DNA of 64,000 nt from Tetrahymena elliotti 4EA (lineage: Eukaryota > Ciliophora > Oligohymenophorea > Hymenostomatida > Tetrahymenidae), in contig JH720321.1 in NCBI GenBank assembly GCA_000231825.2, positions 686,761-750,760 on the forward strand. Direction: 5' to 3'. The position numbers and the translations under genes are program-made. How positions within the stretch are numbered: position 1 is the first letter of the stretch; each line of letters starts with the position of its first letter. The notes beneath the pieces were generated by a model. That model searched no databases. It saw only the letters and a list, made by a program, of their open reading frames with translations, and was not told the DNA's origin. Shown piece by piece: positions 53,814 to 64,000 of this stretch.

Positions 53814-55795
53814 ATTACCTTGCTTTTTTCTATTATTAAATTGTGAAAGAATTAGCTATTTCTTGAATATTAAATAAATTTTCAAATTATAGAGTTTTCA
53901 ATTCAATTAAAAATCATGCAAGAATATTAAGTAGAAAGTAAATTAATGGGCAGTAAAGATTTTTTTTTTTCCTTTTTTTTGTTTTTAATTTTGAGAGTTG
54001 TTCAAGTTGGTTTTTTTTTTGAAATTTAAAATTAATAATCAAAGTCTGTCTGTATGAATAAAAGTATTAATCAAATAATAAAAGATTAGTAACAAAATTA
54101 AATAATTTTCATTCAAAAGCTAAAGAGATGAAAAATAGACTAATGTAAACATAAAGAGACAATATGTGTATTCATTCATAGAAAAAGAAAGAGAGATAGA
54201 GATTGGGGAGGATTATTTAGAAATAATTAAATGTTTTTACTATTGAGAATCTAATGAAAATCAAAAAACTTTTATTCAAATTTAATGAATTAATAGCAAT
54301 AATTGAGTTATAATTAGCTTTTACCCTTTCCTTTTATATTATTTTTGAAAGGGAAAGCAGCAAATTAATTAATAAAGAAATCAAATCAAATCTTTATTTT
54401 TTTTACTATGAATTTGTAATGGAGAGAGTCTCTTTATAAATTGATAGTGAATAAAAATGTGTTTATCATCTATATAAAAAATTTTTTATCAGAAAAAGAT
54501 ATCCCAATAAATTTTGAGCCAACCAAAAAAAAAACGAAATAAACTCAACCTGAATTTTTATTTTAAATTCATCAACATTAAAAAAGAGCCCAAATGAAGA
54601 GGGAGACAAGCTCAAGGCTTTTCAAGCATGAATTTAAGAATTTCGTAACATGAAATCCTATAAAAAAAATAATTACTATGAAATCAAAGGAAAAAAATAA
54701 ACCAAACTGGCTACTTATGTATGTTGGTCTTTTAATTAATGATTAAGAAATTTAATTAAATTAATTAATATGGGTAGGCTCAATTTAATTAAGAGCATTC
54801 AGAATATTGCAAATACTCACCTCTGCTAATCTATGGATGCAGCTTAGAGAACAAAAGTATAAAGAATAGATTTTATAGACCACCCCAGACATCTCAATTC
54901 CTTTTTTATTTCAGCAATGAAAATAAAACTATTAAGTTTTTCTATTCAATAAACAAATATAGAGATTATAATGAGGTTCCTTAAAAATAAATGTGCAATC
55001 TATAAATGAGGAAAATAGATAGGATCATGATGATTTTTTTTTTGAGGAGAAAAGAAGACTCTTATCTTTAATTTGAGTAAAAAAATGTATAGTTTATTTG
55101 TTTAAAATACAGCAAGAAGGAAGGGAGATATGGGGACTTGTGATTGATTAGCTTGATTATCATCATGAATTCTTTAAAAAATTGATAATTGTAAACAAAT
55201 GAGACAGAGTTGAGTTAGTAATAAATAACTAATAAAATCAATGAATCAATAATATTACTTCTAAGATAATGAAAAAAAACAAGCTAATCTATTCACTCAT
55301 TCATAAAATATAGATTTTGGGGAAATTTTTAATATGGATTTTTCATTCAAGAGGAAAAAAGAAAATTAAAAAAAAATAATTACAAGGTAAAATACAAGGC
55401 TTTCATTGTATTTTCTTGATAATTTTTTCAATTATTTTTATGGTTTTTTAATAAATTTGCATGATGATTATCATGAGCTTGAAAATACACTAACATTTTG
55501 ATTAAAAGAAAGAAATTTTTTATTAATTTTTGAATGAGATATGTTAAAAAAACTCAATAACACTAACAAACAAATAAAGTAAAGAATATACATTGCAAAA
55601 AGAATTAAGTTGACTGATGATAATAATTATAAATAACTGAGTAGTAGTATTAATTAATAATATGAAATAGGGAGACTACAGCAAATTTTTGCTTGCTGCA
55701 CTGCAGCTTCAAGTATTCAGCAATTATCATTACTAACCAATCAATCAGCTAAGGCTCCTTAAGTTGAAAAAGAAGTTTCCAGCTTCAGAACCTTC
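53814..55795. other. AT-rich spacer between two minus-strand genes
   Basis: 2 kb without a supported gene. The part next to 55796 is the 3' region of the HMG-box gene; it includes the short palindrome CTGCACTGCAG near 55695-55710. Confidence 0.5.
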
Positions 55796-56221
55796 TCATT
55801 TCTTCTTAGCGGGGGCCTTCTTATCGTCCTTCTTGGCAGGAGCAGCGGGAGCCTTCTTCTTGGACTTTTCAGCTTCCTTTTCAGCAGCCTTGGACTTTTT
55901 AGTTTTTTCCTTAGCAGCCTTTTTAGCCTTATCCTTCAATTACTTTTCGATGTCACCATACTTCTCCTTCCATGCGTCGTTTGACTTATCATAGGTGGCC
56001 TTTTCTTTTCTGTAGGCTTCTTCGTATTTTTACTTCTCCTTTTCAGGTAAAGCCTTGTATTCTTCACTAATTTTAGAGACGATTTCAGGTACCTTCAAGT
56101 TGGGGCATTCAACTCTTCTCTTAGCAAAGACTTCACTCTTGTAGATGAAGAAACCGGTTTGGGGTCTCTTGGGCTTGGAAGGGAGATCTTCAAGTGTTTC
56201 GTAGGTAGCAGCCTTAGACAT
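55796..56221 (-). CDS. HMG-box chromatin protein (Tetrahymena HMG B/C type)
   Basis: Intronless, 141 residues. One HMG box spans about residues 15-85: KPKRPQTGFFIYKSEVFAK, then IVSKISEEYKALPEKEK, then YEEAYRKEKATYDK, with the conserved Pro, Phe, Trp and Lys positions of the L-shaped fold. A highly basic Lys/Ala-rich tail with acidic spacing follows (residues 95-141) and ends in a run of Lys. Codon use is strongly biased to C- and G-ending codons (AAG, GCC, TTC), unlike its neighbours, as expected for an abundant protein. It would bend DNA and bind linker chromatin in the nucleus. Start ATG 56221, stop TGA 55796. Confidence 0.95.
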
Positions 56222-59200
56222 TGATATTAGTTTTTTTATATTGTTTTTTAATTATTTGTTTTTAATTATTATCAAATTATTAACTACAAACTAAACAAAA
56301 TAAAGGGATTTGAACCTTCAAAATACAATAAAATTTATTTGATATATTCATATTTCTATACAAAAAGCCTTGGGGAATTCACAAATTAATAAACACAGAG
56401 CATATTTTTCATTGTTCGAAATATAGTAAATTAGCTAGCTATTCATTGTCAAATTACAATATTCTTTTCATGCTAATCAAATCAACTTTCCCTTTATTTT
56501 TCAAAGAAAAATTTCCTTCTCTTTTTCCTTTTACTAAAGCAATGAATGCCTTTCATTCCTCATGAAAAGTGAATGAATGAAGCTCACTCTCACTTTCAAT
56601 ACTTACTAAGCTATATAGGGAGATCCGCTATTATTCATCAACAAAATTTGATCAACGAGGCATAACTGCTAGTTTTCAAAATTCTATCCTTTCCTACCTC
56701 ATTTCTATCCTAAATATCCTTTCATTTTACTTCTTTCACCCCCAAATCAGATCAGGGACTCTTTTCGAACTCTGTAAAGCTCTAAACATCCCCTTTTAGA
56801 CTATTTTAAAATGAACATTGTTCACCATGTAAAATTTAAAAACTTAGAATTTGAAAAATTTTCAATTTCCGCCAAAATAAACTAATAAAAAAAATTTGAG
56901 TATTTGTATAAATTTCAATTCATTTCTATGCTGAAAATTACTTTGTAGCCTTGCTAAGCTATAATATTCCCTTTAGCATCCAACTTAAAAGAAAACAACA
57001 CAAAAGAAACCCTTTAATTCTACTTACTATTACATCACAAAAAAGCACAAACAAAACATCATACATTAACAAATAAAACATAAATGAGTGTTTTTATCAA
57101 GAATAGGTCTCCGTTCACACCTATTTACATTAATAGATGATTTAAATTAGTTTTAAAATGGTTTAAATAAGAAGTTGAATAAATAGTCTAATGTATTGAT
57201 TAATTTAGAAAGAACAAAATCACTTAATAATAGATGATATCTATGAATGTAATTCAATTTTGATAACTTAATCAAATCGTTTGAATTTAGCTTATTTTAA
57301 TTTTTCAAAAATCCGATCTTCATTATTTTTTAATTTTAAAAATCCGATCTAAAATTTAATTAATGATTATCATTAGCTGAATTTTTTAAAGATCAAATCT
57401 AAAAGAGATAATTAAATCTTCTATTTTTCTAATAGAAACAATTCAAAACCTTTTAATTTTATTTGATATCCAATATTTTTTATTCAAGACTTATTATAAA
57501 AAATCAATTCTTATATTATCGCTAACTAACTAATTAAACCTTGTTTGTGAGTAAATTTATTAATTAACATAAACCCTTAAAAGATAAAGGCAAATAAATT
57601 CTCAAAATAAAGCCAATAATTACATCGAATAAAAAATATTGATCAGAAATCTTCTTTCAAATAAAATCCGCCAAATGCAAAATATATAATAAAATTGGTT
57701 AATCTCTTTCTATTATTTTAAGATATTTTCTGACAATAAAATTATTTTTCTGTAAACAATTTTTTTATCAATTATCTAATTCCTTTTTTATTAAGTATTT
57801 TTATTTTTCTATTGTCTGAATAACTCCATTTGTAGCTTAAATTTTAGATAGATAGATAGATACATTAATAATATTTATTTAATTTAAAATCAAAGAAATT
57901 TCTATTTAATTTTCTAATTTTAAAATTTCACTCTTTTTTTTTTATTTAAAAAAATGATTTTTCAATTCATTTAAATGATTAAAAATATTTTGGAGTTATT
58001 TTTGGTCATAAAAAAATTTTTTGAAAGCTGTTTTCTAAATTCAAAAACAACTAAAATAAAAATTTATTTTTTTTATTCCAACACTAATTTTATAGTGAGT
58101 ATCTTTGGTCTATCTTATGTTATTTCTAATATTCTAACTAAAATTTGTCTATTATTTCTGATGAAAACTATTTTCAAATAAACTATAAATTAAGGACTGA
58201 GTAAATTTTGAATTTTCTTTAGAAACACATAAATAAGTAAATTTCAAAAAAAAAAATTGCTTAAATATTTAATAATAACATTAGATTTAGATTAATTTTA
58301 TGAATTAAGTATTAAAGAAAATAAATTTTAAAAATAAAAGAAAGTTAGTTATCATATGTTTATATGAATAAAAATTTAGATTTGATTAACATTCTAATTT
58401 TTTTTATAAAATAATCAAAAGTGTTATAATTGATATTAATAATTAATAAAATGTTTCAATCTTTTAAATAAATAATAAATCTAGAGTGTTAAAAATAGTT
58501 ATGCTATTAAATAATAAAAAATATTTTAATTTTGTTTAAATTTAATAGAATATTAATAAATTAATTTTAATTTATTGAATTTAACCTTTATATTAATAAA
58601 TTAAAGAAGTTTTATTCATAAATTAATGCTAAAATAGTTGAAATAATTTAGAAATAAAAGAAATATTTCATAAAATATGAATAAACTTGAAAACAAATGG
58701 ATTTTTTTATAATTTTATTTATCAATTAATTATTAGTAAATGGGTTTTTAATATATTCATTTCATCAGATATAATAATATATAATTGTTATTTGATAAAT
58801 TTAATTTTTAACATCAATTTATAATTAATATCCAATTACAATTTCTTACAAATTAATCAAATAAATGATATTTGAAGATAAAATATGTTTAACAATGTGA
58901 GTGAGTGATATTTTGAAATTATTTTTAGACATGTTAGTTAATTTTATTTAACATTTGAAGTCAATTTTAGATAAAATAAATAATATTTTTTAAATATTCT
59001 AATATCAATAATTACACTCTTATGATCTAAAAACATAGTGATTTCATAGTAATTATAAATTAAATAAAAAGCAAACTCTCAAGTTTATGGATAAATCTTT
59101 TAATTTACTATTTTGCTTAATATCTCTTACTTTAAATTTTATTTGATAATTTTAATTTCTTTCTAATTTTAATTTTTTTTTTCATTCTTCAAACAATTAG

Positions 59201-62090
59201 TTTTTTCAATTAAAATTTTGAAAATTTCTAAAACTAGAATTGAGATTGATGAATTGGCCATAAAAATTAGATCACCATTATCGTAATGGTTTAATCTCTA
59301 AAATTAGTAAATTAGTATTTTTGGATAATGTAAAAATGGTTTTACAATGCTAGCTATGAATTTTTAAACAAATAAATCTTTAATTTTGTTTAAATTTTAC
59401 TTAATATGAGACTAATTAGATTTAATTGTTTTTTACAATATCCAATCTCATTCTTTAAATATATTTTTATTAGATATTTAAATTTATATAAATTAAAACA
59501 AAAATGGTCAAATGGACTCAAGAAACAACTTAAAAAATGCTCTAATCTCATAACTTTGAATCTTAACCTTTCTTGGAAAAAGTATTCTAAATATGAAAGA
59601 CAAATTTGAAAATAAATAAAATTTTTTAATTTTTGAAATAATACTTATGTAATGAAACCTAAATCATCTTTAATCACTTTATACCACTCTTTACTTTTTT
59701 TTCCAATGGCCTACCTGATAAATTAATTTTTAATTAATAAAATCATCCTTTTTATTATCTCATTATTTAATTGAATCTCCCTCCAAATTATGTAATAAAA
59801 TTTAATTTTTCCTTTGAAATTTTTTATCAGCTATTTCTCTTTTTTAAAAAATAGTATATTTTTCATTAAATTTCGTAAGAGTTGGATTAACGACAAAACA
59901 TTTAGAAGAATAAAAATATTTTTTAAAGAACATACCGTTTATTATATTAATTAAATACCAACTTTAATATAAGACAAATTTCTTTTAATTTTGTAGGATC
60001 AATAAAAATTTTATGTAGAAATAAAAAAGAAAAAAAAATTTCAAAAGATTTTCTTAAAAAATGGTTCATTTGCTTATAAAAGTTTTTCGAATCTTGCTTG
60101 TATATTTTAAACTGTAAGTAAATTTAAATCTTATCTGATAAGATAAATTATTAATATCTTTTGTTTAAATTTTTTGTAGCAACTATTTTAATAAAGATTT
60201 ATATTTCTCTCTCTACACATGAAATGAAAATTTATAGTTGAAGATAAACTAGTATAAAAGTAGTATTTCCAATAAGTCATTGAGACAGATAGGTGTAATT
60301 TTTTATAGAATGAATAAATTAAATAAAATAAATTTATCAATCTCTTAAATATAATTACAGACTAAAAAATATTTAAAAAGTTCTAAACTATTCAATGAAG
60401 AAAAAATTTACTTTGTGAACATTTAAATTAAGAATTTAATTGTTTTATTAGAGAATAATATGCTTACCATTTTTTTTCACTTACCCACCACCCTAGAATA
60501 AAAAATCTGTGTTTTTTTTAAAGCTAATTTTAACTTTATTTCTATATTTACTAATTTTAAAAACAATGAAAAATATGATACTTTATTATAAGTAATTAAC
60601 TTTATTAGTATTAAATTTATATTTGTTAAAAGACTTTTAAAATCAAAAGAAGTTTAATCTATCAGTTCTATAAATAATCTATAAAATAAAAAATAGTGAA
60701 ATTATCTATCATTCAATTTTAATGTTTCAATATTATTTCTTCTATTTGAATGGATATTTTTTAGCTATGTAAATTTTAATTATGATATCAAATTCTAGTT
60801 TTTAAATAGTTTTTACCAAATTTTCAATTAGATTTATTAGCAAAAAAACAAATAATTTAATATCAAATAAAAGTGAAAAATAATTATTACTAAATTTCAA
60901 GATTTAAGAGCCTTTTTATATTAAAAGAGGGTCAGCTCTTTCAATAAGATAAAATTAAGGCTGTACAAAATATTTAAGATTATCACATTTATTTTTAAAA
61001 TCTTGTTGGATATTATTTAATCCATCTACAAAAATACTAAGTGTAATCTCACAAAGCAAAAATATATTGGTAAATTTAGAAAAATTGAGAAGATATCTTT
61101 AGAATATTTAAAAAGAAAAATGTGTGTAACTTGTTTCTACTAAAGAGGATTATAATTAAATATTTCATTTTATGATTTATCTTTTACAAAATAATTTTTT
61201 AAATAAGATTTTATTGCTAATTAAAAAAATATTGTGACGGAAAATAAGTTAGAAATAAATTATAAAAAATCTAATATTGGTGATATTTTATATATTAAGA
61301 TTGTTCTAATAATTGGTTGTTTATTAATTTGAGTAATCTAAAAAAATGCGTTATGTATCAATTTAAGTAAATAAATTTGATTTAGCCTTGATTTTAACAA
61401 AATAAGATGTTATTTCATTCATATGCTAATTTAATTTTATTCTCATTTTTCTCTTAGAAAATTTTAGGATTTTAATAATGATCTTTTGATTTGCTATTAG
61501 CCAGTATTCCAACAGCTTTTTTATTTAGATTTCTGCTTTTACTCTTGAATAAATAAAATAAGATTATTTTTTTCTTTGGACGGAGCGGAGCTACTGAAAA
61601 TAGAAATTTTAGATACTTACTTGTTTATTTCTTAAGTCATGATATTTTCCTAATAAAGCAAACAAACAATCACATTGAAAAATTTTAAAGCCAGCAAATT
61701 TATTGTTAGCAATCAAATAATAAACTAATGTTATTGAGTGAGAGAGTTAGTAAGTAGCTAGGAGCGAAATAAAGAGAGATTATGTATGCAAATAAATAAT
61801 TATATTAATTAAAATAATCTAAATATAAATTTTTTATTTCAATTATTTAATATTTTGCGATTAATTAATTAATTTTTAAAGAAACACAAAACAATAAAAA
61901 CAATACAAACAAACAAACATTCATTTATAAATAGATTAATTGATTGATTGACTGACTGACTCATTCCTTTCATTCTTGCAATAATCATTAATCATACTGT
62001 TTTTGCTCAAAACAAATAAATTTAAGCAACTGATACTACTAAAGCGCATAGTACTCTCATAAATTTTAAACTAGATAAAATATTTTTGAA
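56222..62090. other. Longest AT-rich intergenic stretch in the window
   Basis: 5.9 kb with no supported gene. The HMG-box promoter must lie in its left part. Short TGA-free frames (for example 57975-58181 and 59406-59609) have no family features and look random. A 7-bp inverted repeat lies at 57102-57125, a 13-bp direct repeat at 57307/57338, GATA units near 57847 and GATT/GACT units near 61938. Confidence 0.5.
57307..57350. repeat. Direct repeat AAAAATCCGATCT
   Basis: The 13-mer occurs at 57307-57319 and 57338-57350, 31 bp apart. A weaker relative (GATCAAATCTAAA) follows near 57391. The CCGATC core stands out in AT-rich spacer. Confidence 0.6.
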
Positions 62091-64000
62091 ATGGAGCTCA
62101 ATTCCATCATCTTTCCTTAGCTCAAAACTAAAATTTCATTAGAAGCTTTTCTTAATGGTAAATTAGCATACATCCCTAAATTGAAAAAAATATCTGAGGA
62201 CTCCTAGATTCCTATGAGTCCACGCAGCTCTCGTCCTTCAGAAATGATGGCAAGATACCCAGCTTAGAGTGTAAAAGCTACTAAGAATATAGCATTTGAA
62301 TAAAGAAATGATTCCTTAGATAAATCTGGGTCTAAGTCACCATCTCCAACATCTTCAAATTCATTAACGCTTTAATCCCACACAGCATTCAACTAAGTTT
62401 CTTCTACTTCCCTAAATGAAAATAAAAGAAATAAATTCAAAGGATATTCAGAAACGGCTTCAAATTTAGCATAATATGAAAAGGAGTAACCAGCTAAGAA
62501 GACATCTTAATTAAAAGTAACTCATCAATATAGCACATCTTCATTTACTTAAATCTCAACAGAAGAAGTTTCTTAATTTACTGAATCATCAAGTCACAAT
62601 ACACCCAAAAATAACAACTAAAGACCTTCAGTCTTTGCAGGAAAAAAATGTTCCTGTCATGAAAAATCATAAAGAGAGATACGCAATTCATCTTATTCAT
62701 CAAATTCTAGATAATCTTCAGTATCTTCATGTGCTTGTGATTAAAGTGGTTCAGCTTAAAAAGCAAAAGATTAAACAAATAACACTAAAAGCTTTATGAG
62801 CAGTATATTTTAATTTAATTTATCTTCTTAGAAAACTACACCTAATTCTGAGAATGGCACTCCAAGTAAATTAACCCAAAGCGTTATAATTGAAAGAAGC
62901 TAGCAAAGAAACTCCATTTTTAATAGTGTATACAGCAACAACTCAAGTGCATATAAAAACGATGAAGTAGTCTCAATGGGAAGCGATAGAAAGAAACACA
63001 ATTAGAGCTAGCAAAAGAATAAAATTCAAATAACTGAAAGCCAATTATATAACCCAAATTTTATGGGTTACGATGTAGATATCTATTAACCAACAGGATA
63101 TGTGCCTGTGCTTTATTTGAACTCAAATACCCACTCAGATAATCTATTGATTTATTTTCATGCAAATGGCGAAGATATTTTTTCTAGCTACCCTCTCTTA
63201 AATCACTTGAGACAAACAATGGAGGTAAACAAAATTTTAGAAATTAGGTTAAATTTGATAAAAAGAAAAAGTATTCACATATTTAGCATAGTGTAATCAA
63301 AGTTTATAAATACAATAAATACAAAAATAATAGCCAAAAACAAATCATTCAAGAATAAAATTAAAATATTCAATATAAACTGATTCTAAACAAAATTAAA
63401 AAAGTTAAGCATAAAAGCAAAAAATAAGCAAATAAATTTCCAATAAACAACAAACGATCTTCAATTTTCAAATATTAAATTTCTGTTTTTTATTTCGTTT
63501 GTTATAGAAAGAATAATATTTTTTCAAGAGGAATTGAAAGAGAATTCAAATTCCTTACTATGGGTTTTATTGAATGCGCAAAAGAAATATTAGCATAAAA
63601 TAACTAAGTAAATCAAGATTACACATGATTGTTTTTATTTGTTTTGAAGCATTATAATAAATATAGTCAGTTCTTTTGCTTGAATGAAAATAAGTATTAT
63701 TTGATTTTTGTATCCATTTAATAGATTTAATAGGAGTTTTATATTTAAATTTCATTCAACCCTTCCTTCATGAAAAGACAAAGAATACCAAACAAATAAT
63801 ATCGAATTAAAAATAAATCTCTCTCTCATTATGATGCAAAATAAATTAAAAACAAAAACCTTATAAATCATTCAGACATTAAATTTATTTAAAGAAAATC
63901 CAAAAATATTAGGCAATTAAGCCGTCCTAGAAAATATCTATCTATTAAATTAAATTATACTTTTAAAAAATTATTTATCATATTCATTCTCCTAATAAAT
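62091..64000 (+). CDS. Alpha/beta-hydrolase, first exon then probable intron; partial
   Basis: The frame from ATG 62091 runs 378 codons to a GTAAAC donor at 63225. Residues 1-330 are Ser/Gln/Asn-rich low complexity with Cys clusters (CSCHEKS, SCACDQSG). Residues about 335-378 match the start of an alpha/beta-hydrolase domain: NLLIYFHANGEDI, with the oxyanion-type HANG at His357, then SSYPLLNHLRQTME, as in FAM108/ABHD17-like and S33 hydrolases. The family next expects a strand with YPGYG, then a GxSxG nucleophile. I find neither before the window end, so the remaining exons probably lie beyond 64000. A coding-like piece at 63508-63606 could be a further exon but its phase does not fit exon 1. 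Confidence 0.65.
63225..64000. other. Probable intron or spacer at the right edge
   Basis: Starts with a GTAAAC donor after codon 378 of the hydrolase. Apart from a possible short exon near 63508-63606, it is AT-rich and shows no hydrolase motif. Confidence 0.4.

Noticed and set aside
55764..55994. A 76-codon plus-strand Phe/Ala-rich frame
   Set aside because: It is antisense to the Lys/Ala tail of the HMG-box protein.
56300..56330. A GGTTCAAATCC B-box-like string on the minus strand suggesting a tRNA
   Set aside because: No matching T-stem, no A box at the right distance and no cloverleaf could be drawn.

Overview
The window is AT-rich eukaryotic DNA from an oligohymenophorean ciliate, most likely Tetrahymena or a close relative. 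Long reading frames stay open only if TAA and TAG are read as glutamine and TGA is the sole stop. Introns are AT-rich GT...AG introns of roughly 50 bp to 1 kb, and starts sit in an AAAATG context. The small HMG-box protein at 55.8-56.2 kb looks like the abundant Tetrahymena HMG B/C chromatin proteins. One run of 100 N (37200-37299) is an assembly gap.

Layout. The left part carries three minus-strand housekeeping-type genes: a carbonyl-reductase-like short-chain dehydrogenase (1.06-1.91 kb), a GSK3/shaggy kinase in about eight exons (3.0-5.0 kb) and the NDUFA9 (39 kDa) subunit of mitochondrial complex I in six exons (8.7-10.9 kb). The centre (13.3-32.6 kb) is a tandem pair of intronless plus-strand giant genes, 2461 and 2721 codons. 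Each encodes an acidic Gln-rich N-terminus, an atypical GTPase-like domain, a second GTPase domain of the vertebrate very-large-inducible-GTPase (VLIG/GVIN/URGCP) type, a long helical Gln/Lys-rich region, a Cys/His cluster and a C-terminal von Willebrand A (vWA) domain with an intact MIDAS. Both flanks are duplicated with the genes. The spacer between them holds decayed or oddly split coding sequence and a fossil start codon.

Downstream on the plus strand are a multi-pass membrane protein (33.4-34.8 kb) and a PAF-acetylhydrolase-like serine esterase with a membrane-anchor N-terminus (35.3-36.8 kb). Next come a TEY-type MAP kinase (minus, 37.8-40.4 kb), a coiled-coil protein in eight exons (43.6-46.2 kb), a 1261-residue Asn/Gln-rich protein in five exons (47.1-51.4 kb), a coiled-coil protein (minus, 52.6-53.8 kb), the HMG-box gene (minus, 55.8-56.2 kb) and, at the right edge, the first exon of an alpha/beta-hydrolase (62.1 kb onwards). 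The remaining stretches are very AT-rich spacer.

The strongest candidate for a little-described system is the duplicated giant GTPase-vWA pair. Its domain combination resembles animal interferon-induced giant GTPases fused to a metal-dependent ligand-binding vWA domain. The two copies differ mainly by an N-terminal insert of about 265 residues and by the number of upstream repeats. All function statements come from motif recognition by eye; no searches were run.
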